NCBI RefSeq assembly: GCF_013087515.1
Contig: NZ_JABFCN010000055.1
Span: forward strand, 62,001 to 126,000
Source: Rhizobium sophorae
Lineage (GTDB): Bacteria > Pseudomonadota > Alphaproteobacteria > Rhizobiales > Rhizobiaceae
DNA length: 64,000 bases
Direction: 5' to 3'
The notes under the pieces are model-generated. The model was not told the DNA's origin. It saw only the letters and a list, made by a program, of their open reading frames with translations, and searched no databases. Both the position numbers and the translations under genes were made by a program. How positions within the stretch are numbered: the first letter of the stretch is position 1; every line of letters starts with the position of its first letter. Shown piece after piece: positions 35,303 to 42,923 of the stretch.

Positions 35303-36056
35303 TCCGATCCTCGATGCCGATCTCGACGCCTATGTGGATGGCGAGCTCGATGTCGCCCGTCGCATCCAGGTGGAATCCTATCTTTCCGAGCATCCGGCGA
35401 TTGCCGCCAAGGTCATGGCCGACCTCAGCATGAGGGGCGAACTGCGTCTGGCGCTTGCCGGCGAAAGTGCCTTTGGTCGCCCCGAGACCCGCGATGCCGC
35501 CCGCCGGCTGGAACGTGGCCTATCCTATGGCCGCATCTTCCATTCGATGCAGCGCGTTGCCGCCGTCGGCATTCTGATCGCGGCAGGCTGGGTGGCGCAC
35601 AACTCGTTCGGCGCCTTTTCGGCCACCGAGGTGGTGGCATCGGTCCCGGCACCCGCCTATGTCGAGGATGCCGTTCGCGCCTATCAGACCGCGGCCCTGC
35701 GCCAATCCATGCCTCCGCAGACGCCGGCCACCTATAGCGCCGACGATATTCGCGCCGCCACCGCGATCGTGATGCCCGAACTGCCCAGGGATTGGAAGGT
35801 CGCCGACGTGCAGATCTTCCCGTCCGAATTCGGCCCCAGCGTCGAGATGGCGATCGAACAATCGGATGGAAAGCAACTGTCGCTTTTCGCCGTCCGTCCG
35901 GGCGCCTTCGAGGTCAAGCCGGTCAGCCATCTCACGCTGGAAAAAGCAGAAGCCGCCTATTGGCAGATCGGCGAGGTCGCTTATGCGCTTATCGCCGACG
36001 ATAGCGGTCTCAATCTCGACCAGGCGGCCGAACGGCTCGCCCGCTCTCTCTATTAA
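35289..36056 (+). CDS. Transmembrane anti-sigma factor partner
   Basis: The 255-residue protein has an N-terminal anti-sigma-like domain (about 8-45, DLDAYVDGELDVARRIQVESYLSEHP), one membrane helix (about 91-107, AVGILIAAGWVA) and a periplasmic domain (about 110-255). The zinc-binding HxxxCxxC motif of ZAS anti-sigma factors is absent; there is no cysteine in the N-terminal domain. It should hold the ECF factor at the membrane until an envelope signal is sensed. The 14-base overlap with the sigma gene suggests translational coupling and a fixed ratio. Confidence 0.84.
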   Translation: MKAIDPILDADLDAYVDGELDVARRIQVESYLSEHPAIAAKVMADLSMRGELRLALAGESAFGRPETRDAARRLERGLSYGRIFHSMQRVAAVGILIAAGWVAHNSFGAFSATEVVASVPAPAYVEDAVRAYQTAALRQSMPPQTPATYSADDIRAATAIVMPELPRDWKVADVQIFPSEFGPSVEMAIEQSDGKQLSLFAVRPGAFEVKPVSHLTLEKAEAAYWQIGEVAYALIADDSGLNLDQAAERLARSLY

Positions 36057-36076
36057 TTCAAACCGAGGAGATCAGC

Positions 36077-36787
36077 ATGAACCCGATCAATCCCCGCTAC
36101 GGCGCCGTCGCCGGCTCCCAGGCCCTCTTCGACGAAGGCCTGCGCCAGCATATGCTGCGCGTCTACAACTATATGGCTCTCGGCCTCGTCATAACAGGCC
36201 TCGTCGCCTTTGTCGTCGGCTCGACGCCGGCACTCTACGTGCCGATCTTCGGCTCGCCGCTGAAGTGGGTGGTGATGCTTGCGCCGCTCGCCTTCGTCTT
36301 CTTCTTCTCGTTCAAGATCCAGACGATGTCGGCCAGCACCGCCCAGATCACCTTCTGGGCCTTCTGCGCCGTGATGGGCCTGTCGCTCGCTTCCGTCTTC
36401 CTGGTCTTCACCGGGATGAGCATCGCGCGGACCTTCTTCATCACCGCCACGATGTTCGGCGCCACCAGCCTTTACGGCTATGCGACGAAGCGTGACCTCT
36501 CGCGCATGGGCTCGTTCCTGATGATGGGCCTCTTCGGCGTCATCATCGCCTCGGTCGTCAACATCTTCCTGGGTTCGAGCGCGCTGCAGTTTGCGATCTC
36601 GGTGATCGGCATCGTCGTCTTCGTCGGTCTCACCGCCTACGACACGCAGAACATCAAAGAACAGTATTCGGAAAACTACGATCAGGAATCGAACCAGAAG
36701 CTCGCCGTCTTCGGCGCGCTCTCGCTTTACCTGAACTTCGTCAACATCTTCCAGCTTCTGCTCAACTTCACCGGCGAGCGGGAATAG
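36077..36787 (+). CDS. BAX inhibitor-1/YccA-family membrane protein
   Basis: This 236-residue protein of the BI-1/TMBIM family has seven predicted membrane helices between about residues 28 and 230. Family blocks include MSASTAQITFWAFCAVMGLSL, FGATSLYGYATKRDL, VFVGLTAYDTQNIKE and the C-terminal LYLNFVNIFQLLLNF. Bacterial members act as pH-sensitive calcium leak channels or modulate membrane proteolysis; its specific role here is not known. It starts 20 bases after the anti-sigma gene, behind GAGGAG, and a strong terminator ends the unit. Confidence 0.9.
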   Translation: MNPINPRYGAVAGSQALFDEGLRQHMLRVYNYMALGLVITGLVAFVVGSTPALYVPIFGSPLKWVVMLAPLAFVFFFSFKIQTMSASTAQITFWAFCAVMGLSLASVFLVFTGMSIARTFFITATMFGATSLYGYATKRDLSRMGSFLMMGLFGVIIASVVNIFLGSSALQFAISVIGIVVFVGLTAYDTQNIKEQYSENYDQESNQKLAVFGALSLYLNFVNIFQLLLNFTGERE

Positions 36788-36873
36788 GACTGCGCTTCTG
36801 GGGGCAAAGGAAGCGCAAGAGCGCCTGGTCTGCAGTCTGTGACAGGATGGCGGACTGGGTGCTCACCTAAAGG

Positions 36874-36905
36874 AAACGGCCGGGTCAACGCCCGGCCGTT
36901 TTCGT
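36874..36905 (+). terminator. Rho-independent terminator after the BI-1 gene
   Basis: Perfect 11-bp stem AAACGGCCGGG (36874-36884) with CCCGGCCGTTT (36891-36901), loop TCAACG, then a T-rich tail. It closes the ECF/anti-sigma/BI-1 unit and separates it from the replication region. Confidence 0.87.
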
Positions 36906-36906
36906 T

Positions 36907-37010
36907 TTAAAGCGCATCGCGTCAAATCGGAATCATGCTACGCGCTTTAAGTCTTTGTTTTATGCATGTCGTTGTCCCAAAACCCCATGCACACTTTTGG
37001 GCGACATGCA
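36907..37010. repeat. Rhizobial intergenic mosaic element (RIME-like), two modules
   Basis: The first module (36907-36950) has 9-bp arms TTAAAGCGC and GCGCTTTAA. The second (36963-37010) has TGCATGTCG and CCCAAAA answered by TTTTGGG and CGACATGCA. The second module repeats at 14029-14073. The composite matches what I recall of the Rhizobium-specific intergenic mosaic element. Its last base abuts the stop codon of the next minus-strand gene. Confidence 0.75.
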
Positions 37011-38144
37011 TTAGATGATACCCCAGGCGCGATAGCGGCCGCGGCCGGTAATTTCACGAATGCCGATCTCGTTGACGAGATTCAGCGCGCCGCGCGGCGT
37101 GATGCGCAGATGACGGGCAATCATCGCCGCAGAGACCATTGGCCGCGACAGGATGAAATCGGCAAGTTCCGGCAGACTGCTGTTCGAACGGCGGCCGCGA
37201 AAGCGAAGCTCCATCTGCGTGCGCGCCAAGGTCAAGCGGTCGATTTCCTTGAGGCCGGCCACGGCACCCAGATGCATCGCCTCCAGAAAGGATTGCAGCC
37301 GCGTGGCCCGATCGCGAGCCCGACGACGCTCATGGCGTACCAGCTTCAGCCCGCCGTAGAAAGAAAACAGATGCGAGGCGACTTTGCCGCGGGCGCGTAG
37401 ATGGCTTGCGACCAGAAGGCCGCCGAGCCAGTGCTGACGCCGCAACGGCTCTATCCTTTCCCAGGCTTCGAAGAGGATGACGGCGCCGAGCACCGGCGGC
37501 AAGCCATCGGCCAATGGCTGGACGCTTCGCCACTCCGCAAGCCGCTGTTCCTCGTCCCACTCGTCGTCACCGAGCAAGCCGAGAGGGTCTTCGTTGAGTC
37601 TTGCCGGGGTAACGGCCGCCGTCTCGCTTGCCGGCGTTTTCCCGGTGTGGATGTCGAGCAGCTTCTGCGAGCGGGCAAGAAGCGCATCGATCTCCGCCAT
37701 CTCGGCAGCGAGCGGCCCGTCCTCATCCTCGCCCTCTCCGTCGGTCTCGGCCGGAACTGCGGGGCTCTTTGCTTCCTGCGCTTTCCCCTCCCCTTCCCCG
37801 CCGGTCGCCGTCAGCGCAGCAAGGCCCGAGACGCCAAGTGCCCAGGAAGGTTCGCCCGTCCAGATGCGCCGACGTGCCCGCAGCACGGAATGGGCGATCG
37901 TCAGTTCGTGGGTGGGAGCGCGGCTATCCATATGCGCATCATGCAAAACGAGATCTTCGACATGCACGAGTTCGCCGGCCACCCAGAGCGCGCCGGCGGC
38001 GTCGAAGAAATGGCTGCGTTCGGCAAATCCCTCGCCGACCGGCGAGCGCAACACCCGCTCGTCCAGCCGCGCCACCGCATCCTCCGCCGCGGCAAGGGCT
38101 GGAAGCAGGGCTTGAAGCATCACACCGTCGATATCGTAGCGCAT
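37011..38144 (-). CDS. RHE_PE00001-family (DUF1612/HTH_13) protein
   Basis: This 377-residue protein belongs to a rhizobial plasmid-borne family with an N-terminal DUF1612 part (about 30-130 and 190-300; SHFFDAAGALWVAGELVHVEDLVLHDAHMD is typical) and a C-terminal helix-turn-helix (about 325-370, MVSAAMIARHLRITPRGALNLVNEIGIREITGRGR). A low-complexity E/A/D-rich linker lies at about 130-165. NCBI names the family after the first gene of R. etli p42e, and here too it sits beside repC. It is a predicted DNA-binding protein of unknown role, possibly in replicon maintenance or regulation. A dyad lies upstream of its start. Confidence 0.82.
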   Translation of the reverse strand: MRYDIDGVMLQALLPALAAAEDAVARLDERVLRSPVGEGFAERSHFFDAAGALWVAGELVHVEDLVLHDAHMDSRAPTHELTIAHSVLRARRRIWTGEPSWALGVSGLAALTATGGEGEGKAQEAKSPAVPAETDGEGEDEDGPLAAEMAEIDALLARSQKLLDIHTGKTPASETAAVTPARLNEDPLGLLGDDEWDEEQRLAEWRSVQPLADGLPPVLGAVILFEAWERIEPLRRQHWLGGLLVASHLRARGKVASHLFSFYGGLKLVRHERRRARDRATRLQSFLEAMHLGAVAGLKEIDRLTLARTQMELRFRGRRSNSSLPELADFILSRPMVSAAMIARHLRITPRGALNLVNEIGIREITGRGRYRAWGII

Positions 38145-38180
38145 TGTTAAGCTTTACGGTTTTTCACAAATGGAAGCAAA

Positions 38181-38205
38181 ATACATGTTTCCTTCCGCCA
38201 TGTAT
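38181..38205 (-). promoter_or_regulatory. Dyad upstream of the DUF1612/HTH_13 gene
   Basis: Perfect inverted repeat ATACATG (38181-38187) and CATGTAT (38199-38205) with an 11-base centre, 37 bases upstream of the start codon at 38144. It could be an operator for the HTH protein itself or act in replicon control. Position and symmetry are the only evidence. Confidence 0.4.
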
Positions 38206-38324
38206 GACATGGTTAACAGTGTATTTCAACAAAACTGGAGGGAATGAAGCCGATACGCTGGCTGATCGACCGGCCGCATATGCTTCTAACAGTCCGAGCT
38301 GGCGCGAAGCTTTTTCATAGCCGC

Positions 38325-39539
38325 TCATCCGGTTATCCTCGCTGTCGGACCATTTGCCCGCATCAGCGCCATAAGCATCGGTCCGAGCGAGAATTCGCCG
38401 CGCTCCGCCCGCCGCGTCAGGTCACGCAGGTAGCCGCCGGCCGAGTTGATATGTCCGCCCCTTTCCAGGATGCAGGCGATCACGGTGGCGGCGTTTTCCG
38501 GCCCCATGACATCGCAGGCCAGCTGATAGGCGCTGGGGCTGACGCCAAGCGTGGAACGGACAAGGACGGCCGCGGCCATCAGATCGCGCCAGCTGCCGAT
38601 GCCGCCGCCCGGTCCGTAAGCGATAATCTCCGGGCAGGCCTGCAGCACCATGGCAAGGGGGAAGGATTTCGGCGGCTCGCGCCAATGCCGCGGTTCTTCC
38701 TCCGGCTTTGCGCCCTGCTTCGGTTTGAAGCCTGGTTCAAGTTCAGATTTAGGGTGTGGGTTTGAATTATGTATGTGCCGACCGTTTTGGATATCATTGG
38801 CGTCTGATTTTTCTGTTTTCGACTTCGATTCCAACGTCTTGACGATCAATTCCCGGAAAGCTTCGAGATCGGCCAGCAGGCTTTCCATCTCGGCAGCCGA
38901 CGGGCGGCGTGGCAGGCTTGCGGAAAGCAGATTGAAGTGCTTCTGCATCTCGATCCATTCGCCGGCAATTTCCTCCTCCAGAGCGATCTCGATGAGCTTG
39001 GTGATGTCACGCCGGCAAAGTGTCAGACGCTCCCTCAGGCGCTTCCATTCGAGCTTGGCGGCCATCACCTGAGCCGCCTGCGCCTCGATCTCGCGAGCGC
39101 GCACCAGCAGCGGCGCCAAGCTGAAGCCAAATGCCTCTCCAAGTCCGCCTTCGCCGTTGCGCCGGGCAAAACGTTTCCCGTTCGGACTATCCCGCCGGAT
39201 GATCAGGCCGGCTTCCACCAGCATCGCCAGGTTCCGCCGCAACGTCGTGCCGGCCATGCCGTGCGTGCGCAACGACAGCTGCTCGTTCGAGGGAAAGACG
39301 ACGAAGCCGTTGGCCTCGGCAATCTCGTTCTTCGGGTAGAAGGTCAACAGCGCGTTGAGAACAGCGAGCGCACGGTCGGATACGCCGACCATGTCCTTTG
39401 CTTCGCAGAGCGCGCGAAAAATCTTCCACTTGTCGACCGATGCGTCCGGATCGACCTTGCTGACGCTTTGCTGACTTGCCAGCATGCCAAGCGTCATCGA
39501 TCGCCGCCCAAAGGGCGTCGATACATATTGAGGCTCCAT
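38325..39539 (-). CDS. repC: Replication initiator RepC
   Basis: RepC is the replication initiator of repABC plasmids and binds the origin within its own gene. The 404-residue protein opens MEPQYVSTPFGRRSMTLGML and contains the winged-helix part (about 55-170, VVFPSNEQLSLRTHGMAGTTLRRNLAMLVEAGLI, RRDSPNGKRFARR). The C-terminal RepC domain includes ACPEIIAYGPGGGIGSWRDLMAAAVLVR and GPENAATVIACILERG. ATG 39539 is chosen, with AAAGG about 10 bases upstream; a GTG at 39548 is in frame. It is third in repABC; the 154-base gap before it holds the counter-transcribed RNA. Confidence 0.95.
   Translation of the reverse strand: MEPQYVSTPFGRRSMTLGMLASQQSVSKVDPDASVDKWKIFRALCEAKDMVGVSDRALAVLNALLTFYPKNEIAEANGFVVFPSNEQLSLRTHGMAGTTLRRNLAMLVEAGLIIRRDSPNGKRFARRNGEGGLGEAFGFSLAPLLVRAREIEAQAAQVMAAKLEWKRLRERLTLCRRDITKLIEIALEEEIAGEWIEMQKHFNLLSASLPRRPSAAEMESLLADLEAFRELIVKTLESKSKTEKSDANDIQNGRHIHNSNPHPKSELEPGFKPKQGAKPEEEPRHWREPPKSFPLAMVLQACPEIIAYGPGGGIGSWRDLMAAAVLVRSTLGVSPSAYQLACDVMGPENAATVIACILERGGHINSAGGYLRDLTRRAERGEFSLGPMLMALMRANGPTARITG
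38740..38840. other. Candidate replication origin (oriV) inside repC
   Basis: This part of repC is clearly more AT-rich than the rest of the gene, with runs such as TTTGAATTATG and GATTTTTCTGTTTTC. In studied repABC plasmids the origin lies in an AT-rich patch within repC. The assignment rests on that precedent and on base composition. Confidence 0.5.
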
Positions 39540-39598
39540 GTCCCTCACCTTTTCTCAAGGCAAAAGAAACCTACCACCCAAAAGGATGCCGAAGACGC

Positions 39599-39627
39599 TT
39601 GACAGTGATTCGAGGAAGTGCGATTCT
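39599..39627 (+). promoter_or_regulatory. Promoter of the counter-transcribed incompatibility RNA
   Basis: TTGACA (39599-39604) is followed by a 17-base spacer and GATTCT (39622-39627) on the plus strand, opposite to repABC. The -35 is perfect and the -10 is weak, which is acceptable for a short antisense RNA gene. Confidence 0.55.
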
Positions 39628-39633
39628 CAGATT

Positions 39634-39685
39634 GTCCAGATATGAGAAAGGCTTCCGCGGCGGCAACGTTCGGAGGCTTTTTTCT
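39634..39685 (+). ncRNA. Small antisense RNA of the repB-repC gap (incA-type ctRNA)
   Basis: repABC plasmids encode a ctRNA of about 50-60 nt on the strand opposite to repB-repC; it blocks RepC synthesis and causes incompatibility. Here a plus-strand promoter is followed by about 50 nt ending in a hairpin, GGCTTCCG ... CGGAGGC, with a T-run (39677-39683). Position, orientation and size fit the family. The exact 5' end is estimated from the promoter. Confidence 0.68.
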
Positions 39686-39693
39686 TTTGCGGT

Positions 39694-40689
39694 CTACTCT
39701 CCTGCTTGCAACTTGCCGGCCCGATAGGCTTCGTAAAGCTCATCGAGACGGCGTGAAATGTAAGCGCCGAAATCCGGCGCATCGCCGGTCTTCAACGCGA
39801 TCGTGAAGGAATTGCCGGCGCTCTTGATTCGACCGGCAATCTTGCCGTCGCTCTTCGGCTTCCAGTCATATTCCGTGGTTTCGGGTTTCGCTTCTTTCTT
39901 GGCGAGCTCGGCAACCAAAAGCTCGAAACGGCGGTCGCTCTCTTCCGCCATGAAACTTCCCGAGGCAACGAGCTTCGCAAGCCGCGCGCCCGTCATCCCA
40001 TTCCAGTCCTGAGCAAGCGCCATCCACCTACGTCGCCCGATGCCAGGCGCGGCTCCGACCGACCTGACGATTTCGGCGGGGATGGCTTTTGCGACGGATA
40101 TCAGCTTCGATAGCTCCGTCTTGTCCGTCGACAGCGCTTTCATGATGACCGGACGCTCAAAACCCTTGAGCTCGAGATTAAGGGCAAAGACCGCGCGCTC
40201 GATATAGGAAAGGTTGCGGCGCGCCGAATTCTCGATGCCCTGCGCGATGACGACATCGGTATCGTCGAGCTTACGGACGATCGCCTGCACCTTGAGGCCG
40301 AGCAGCTTGACCGCCTGCAGGCGGCGATGGCCATAGGCGATCTGGTAGCGGTCCTCATCATTGGGATGGCGGCGAACGAGGATCGGCACTTCCTGGCCGT
40401 TCTCGGCGATCGACCGCACCAGCTCGTCTTCCATATCGAGGGGCTGGTCGCCAAGGCGGTCACGGACGAAGGAGGAATCAATCAGATCGGGATCGAGTTC
40501 GACGATGCGTTCGCCGGAGAGCAAGGCCTCCTGCATCGCCCTGCTCTCTTCCTCCATGCGGCCAAGGGTCAGCGCCATCGTCCGAACCGGCCCGGCCGAT
40601 CCGCGCGAAGATGGTTCCTCGTAGTTGGCCGCGGCCAACTCCTGCGCCGTATCGTCGAAAAGACCTTTCAGGCGATCGCGTCTGCTCAT
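39694..40689 (-). CDS. repB: Plasmid partitioning protein RepB (ParB family)
   Basis: This 331-residue centromere-binding protein opens MSRRDRLKGLFDD. The ParB nuclease-like N-domain (about 60-155) contains the arginine patch AYGHRRLQAVKLLG and IENSARRNLSYIERA. A helix-turn-helix follows (about 165-215, ALNLELKGFERPVIMKALSTDKTELSKLISVAKAIP), and a dimerisation tail. It should bind the GTTGGCCGCGGCCAAC palindromes, one of which lies inside its own 5' coding sequence. It overlaps repA by 4 bases (ATGA). Confidence 0.95.
   Translation of the reverse strand: MSRRDRLKGLFDDTAQELAAANYEEPSSRGSAGPVRTMALTLGRMEEESRAMQEALLSGERIVELDPDLIDSSFVRDRLGDQPLDMEDELVRSIAENGQEVPILVRRHPNDEDRYQIAYGHRRLQAVKLLGLKVQAIVRKLDDTDVVIAQGIENSARRNLSYIERAVFALNLELKGFERPVIMKALSTDKTELSKLISVAKAIPAEIVRSVGAAPGIGRRRWMALAQDWNGMTGARLAKLVASGSFMAEESDRRFELLVAELAKKEAKPETTEYDWKPKSDGKIAGRIKSAGNSFTIALKTGDAPDFGAYISRRLDELYEAYRAGKLQAGE
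40623..40640. promoter_or_regulatory. parS centromere site within repB
   Basis: Perfect 18-bp palindrome AGTTGGCCGCGGCCAACT inside codons about 17-22 of repB. The 16-bp core matches the known repABC parS consensus (GTTNNCNGCNGNNAAC). Confidence 0.9.
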
Positions 40690-41891
40690 GCTCGACCCCA
40701 GGCTTTGTGAATACCGGCGAGAACCTCGCCGTTGGCGGCATTGACCGATTCCAGCGCCCGGTCATAAGTCGAGCGGCGCACCTGCCCCTTCTCGATCTCG
40801 TAGAGCGTCTGCTTGGTCAGGCCGACATCGGCGATCGCCGTCGATTTGAGAATGGTCGCCGTCAAAACATCATCACTGAAGAGGCTGCGCAGCAGCGCGA
40901 CGATCTGCGACTGCGGCGCATCGAAAGGTTCGTGACGCGTGACGACATATTTGATGAAGTCATGCTGCAGATCGCCGCCGGCCCTGCGCACAACGGAAAG
41001 CAGATCCGACGTCATCAGCAGGAACTGCGACATGGAAGCGACGTCGACCATTTGCGGATGGATGGTGATGAGCAGCGATGTTGCCGCGCAGACGGCGCCG
41101 AGCGTGAGGTAACCGAGCTGCGGAGGGCAGTCGATCACCACGATGTCGTAATCGGCCTCGACCTCGGCAATGGCGATGCCAACGCGGCGGAAGAACAGCT
41201 CGCCAGGTCGCTGCCGGTCGTTCAGTGCCCGTGGCGTCTCATGCTCGAACTCCATCAGTTCGAGATTGCCCGGCACCAGATCCAGCCCGTCGAAATAGGT
41301 CTTGCGGACGATCTCCTTCAGCGGCTTGCGGCCCGCATCGTAACGAATTGCGCCATAGAGCGTATCGCCCTCGGAAAGATCGAATTCGGGCTGAACACCG
41401 AGCATGGAGGAGAGCGAGGCCTGCGGATCGAGATCGATCGCAAGCACCCGGTAACCCGCCAGCGCCAGATACTGCGCCAGATAGAGCGTCGTCGTGGTCT
41501 TGGCCGAACCGCCCTTGAAATTGGTGACGGCAACCGTCTGCAGCTTTTCGCCAGGGCGACGCCACGGCTGATAGGAAAGCGCGTCCTTCGGCTTGAGCTT
41601 GGCCATATACTGGCGCAATTCGTTGATCTGGCCGAGCGTGTAGGAACGCCGGCCATTCTGGGCAAGATCCGGCTGCGGTCCCTTGCCATCCAGTGAAAGC
41701 TGGCGAAGATAGCCGTCCGAGACGCCGATCATCTGGGCGGCCTCGCCGGAGGAGAATGTTCGTAGCGTCTTTTGCGAGAGCGGCGGGAACAGCTTGTCGC
41801 GGAGGAGCTTCAGTTGCCGCGAAAGCTGGTTCGCATGCCGCTCGATCCGTACATCTGTCGTCGATACGCTAATGTTGTCCAAAACACCCAA
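40686..41891 (-). CDS. repA: Plasmid partitioning ATPase RepA (ParA family)
   Basis: This ParA-type Walker ATPase of about 401 residues has an N-terminal DNA-binding region (about 40-110, FSSGEAAQMIGVSDGYLRQL) and the ATPase core. The deviant Walker A is NFKGGSAKTTT, with signature lysines before GG and before TTT. Walker A' is IDLDPQASLSS and Walker B is YDIVVIDCPP. It partitions the replicon with RepB and represses the operon. The first codon of the frame is TTG at 41891 with AAAAGGA abutting it; another TTG three codons later (41882) has better spacing and may be the true start. Confidence 0.95.
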   Translation of the reverse strand: MGVLDNISVSTTDVRIERHANQLSRQLKLLRDKLFPPLSQKTLRTFSSGEAAQMIGVSDGYLRQLSLDGKGPQPDLAQNGRRSYTLGQINELRQYMAKLKPKDALSYQPWRRPGEKLQTVAVTNFKGGSAKTTTTLYLAQYLALAGYRVLAIDLDPQASLSSMLGVQPEFDLSEGDTLYGAIRYDAGRKPLKEIVRKTYFDGLDLVPGNLELMEFEHETPRALNDRQRPGELFFRRVGIAIAEVEADYDIVVIDCPPQLGYLTLGAVCAATSLLITIHPQMVDVASMSQFLLMTSDLLSVVRRAGGDLQHDFIKYVVTRHEPFDAPQSQIVALLRSLFSDDVLTATILKSTAIADVGLTKQTLYEIEKGQVRRSTYDRALESVNAANGEVLAGIHKAWGRA

Positions 41892-41897
41892 TCCTTT

Positions 41898-41940
41898 TCG
41901 ATGCGCTTTTCTGTCAACATAGCGTCAAAAAGCGTATCGA
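41898..41940 (-). promoter_or_regulatory. Operator-like inverted repeat at the repABC promoter
   Basis: Arms TCGATGCGCTTTT (41898-41910) and AAAAGCGTATCGA (41928-41940) match in 12 of 13 positions, with a 17-base centre, immediately upstream of repA. The minus strand of the same stretch includes TTGACG and TTGACA boxes. It is the likely binding site for RepA autorepression; promoter boxes cannot be fixed by eye. Confidence 0.58.
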
Positions 41941-41999
41941 AAGTGACACGATTCGGGATTTGCAGCAACAACAGGGCTTTGATGGCACCCACAGGCCTG

Positions 42000-42015
42000 G
42001 TTGGCCGCGGCCAAC
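42000..42015. promoter_or_regulatory. parS centromere site upstream of repA
   Basis: Perfect 16-bp palindrome GTTGGCCGCGGCCAAC in the divergent repA-cobF gap, 109 bases upstream of repA. It is identical to the core of the copy inside repB. A second, weaker dyad (AACAGGG at 41970 and CCCTGTT at 42017) flanks it. Confidence 0.9.
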
Positions 42016-42085
42016 TCCCTGTTCGGCCCTTGCGGCGACCAGGCTTTTTCGGCAAGACCGCCAGGACTCAACGGGGAGTATCCGC

Positions 42086-42850
42086 TTGAAGCATATCAAT
42101 ATCATCGGCATCGGCACGGGCAACCCGGAGCACCTCACCATACAGGCAATCAACGCGATGAACGCGGCCGACATGGTCTTCCTGCCAGTCAAGGGCGCCG
42201 GCAAGGAAGAGCTCGCCGAGATCCGGCGGGAGATCTGCGAACGCTATATCTCCCAGCCGGCCGGCAGGATTTCAGAATTCGCAGTGCCGCAAAGGCAGAC
42301 GACAGACAAGACCTATGCGCAGAGCGTCGACACCTGGCATGGCGAGATTGCCCGCATCTATGGAGAACTGATCTCCGGTCTCCCGGATGATGGCAGCGGC
42401 GCCTTTCTCGTCTGGGGCGATCCCAGTCTCTACGACAGCACGATCCGCATCATCGAACGCGTGCGCCGGGAAGGCCGCGTGGCTTTCGACTACAGCGTCA
42501 TTCCCGGCATCACCAGCATCCAGGCGCTGGCGGCCAGCCACAGGATCCCGGTCAACCTCGTCGGCAAACCGATCGAAGTCACCACAGGCCGCAGGCTGGC
42601 GCAGGACGGACTTCTGGCCGACAGCACCGTCGTCATGCTTGACGGCGAACAGGCTTTTGCCAAGATCGACGATCCCGACGCCGAGATCTTCTGGGGCGCC
42701 TATCTCGGTACCAAGGACGAGATCGTCAGATCAGGACGACTTGGCGACATTGCTACCGACATTCTGACGCTCAGGGCCGAGGCCAGGCAGCGGCACGGCT
42801 GGATCATGGACATCTATCTCCTGCGCAAGGGCCGGGATTTCGACGAATAG
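42086..42850 (+). CDS. cobF: Precorrin-6A synthase (deacetylating)
   Basis: CobF is the SAM-dependent C-1 methyltransferase that expels acetate to give precorrin-6A in aerobic cobalamin synthesis. The 254-residue protein starts KHINIIGIGTGNPEHLT, the tetrapyrrole methylase nucleotide-loop motif. It has LVWGDPSLYDSTIRI and IPGITSIQALAAS, and ends MDIYLLRKGRDFDE. Initiation is at a TTG, with GGGGAG 8 bases upstream and no in-frame ATG before it; translation from 41960 would run through parS. It is the first gene of the cob cluster and is divergent from repA. I found no B12 riboswitch box in the short leader. Confidence 0.92.
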   Translation: MKHINIIGIGTGNPEHLTIQAINAMNAADMVFLPVKGAGKEELAEIRREICERYISQPAGRISEFAVPQRQTTDKTYAQSVDTWHGEIARIYGELISGLPDDGSGAFLVWGDPSLYDSTIRIIERVRREGRVAFDYSVIPGITSIQALAASHRIPVNLVGKPIEVTTGRRLAQDGLLADSTVVMLDGEQAFAKIDDPDAEIFWGAYLGTKDEIVRSGRLGDIATDILTLRAEARQRHGWIMDIYLLRKGRDFDE

Positions 42851-42923
42851 CCAGTTCGAAGCGCTTCCAGCATGCTTTGCCGGCCCGGCGGCGATCATGT
42901 AAGAAGTGGCCAGAGGATCGAGA

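Noticed and set aside
37035..37048. GC-rich palindrome CGGCCGCGGCCG as a further parS site
   Set aside because: It lacks the TTGG/CCAA shoulders of the parS sites and is simply part of coding sequence for Gly/Arg residues.
41892..42085. Cobalamin riboswitch before cobF
   Set aside because: I looked for a B12-box and the long leader it needs; the gap is under 200 bases, is filled by a repA operator and parS, and shows no such box.
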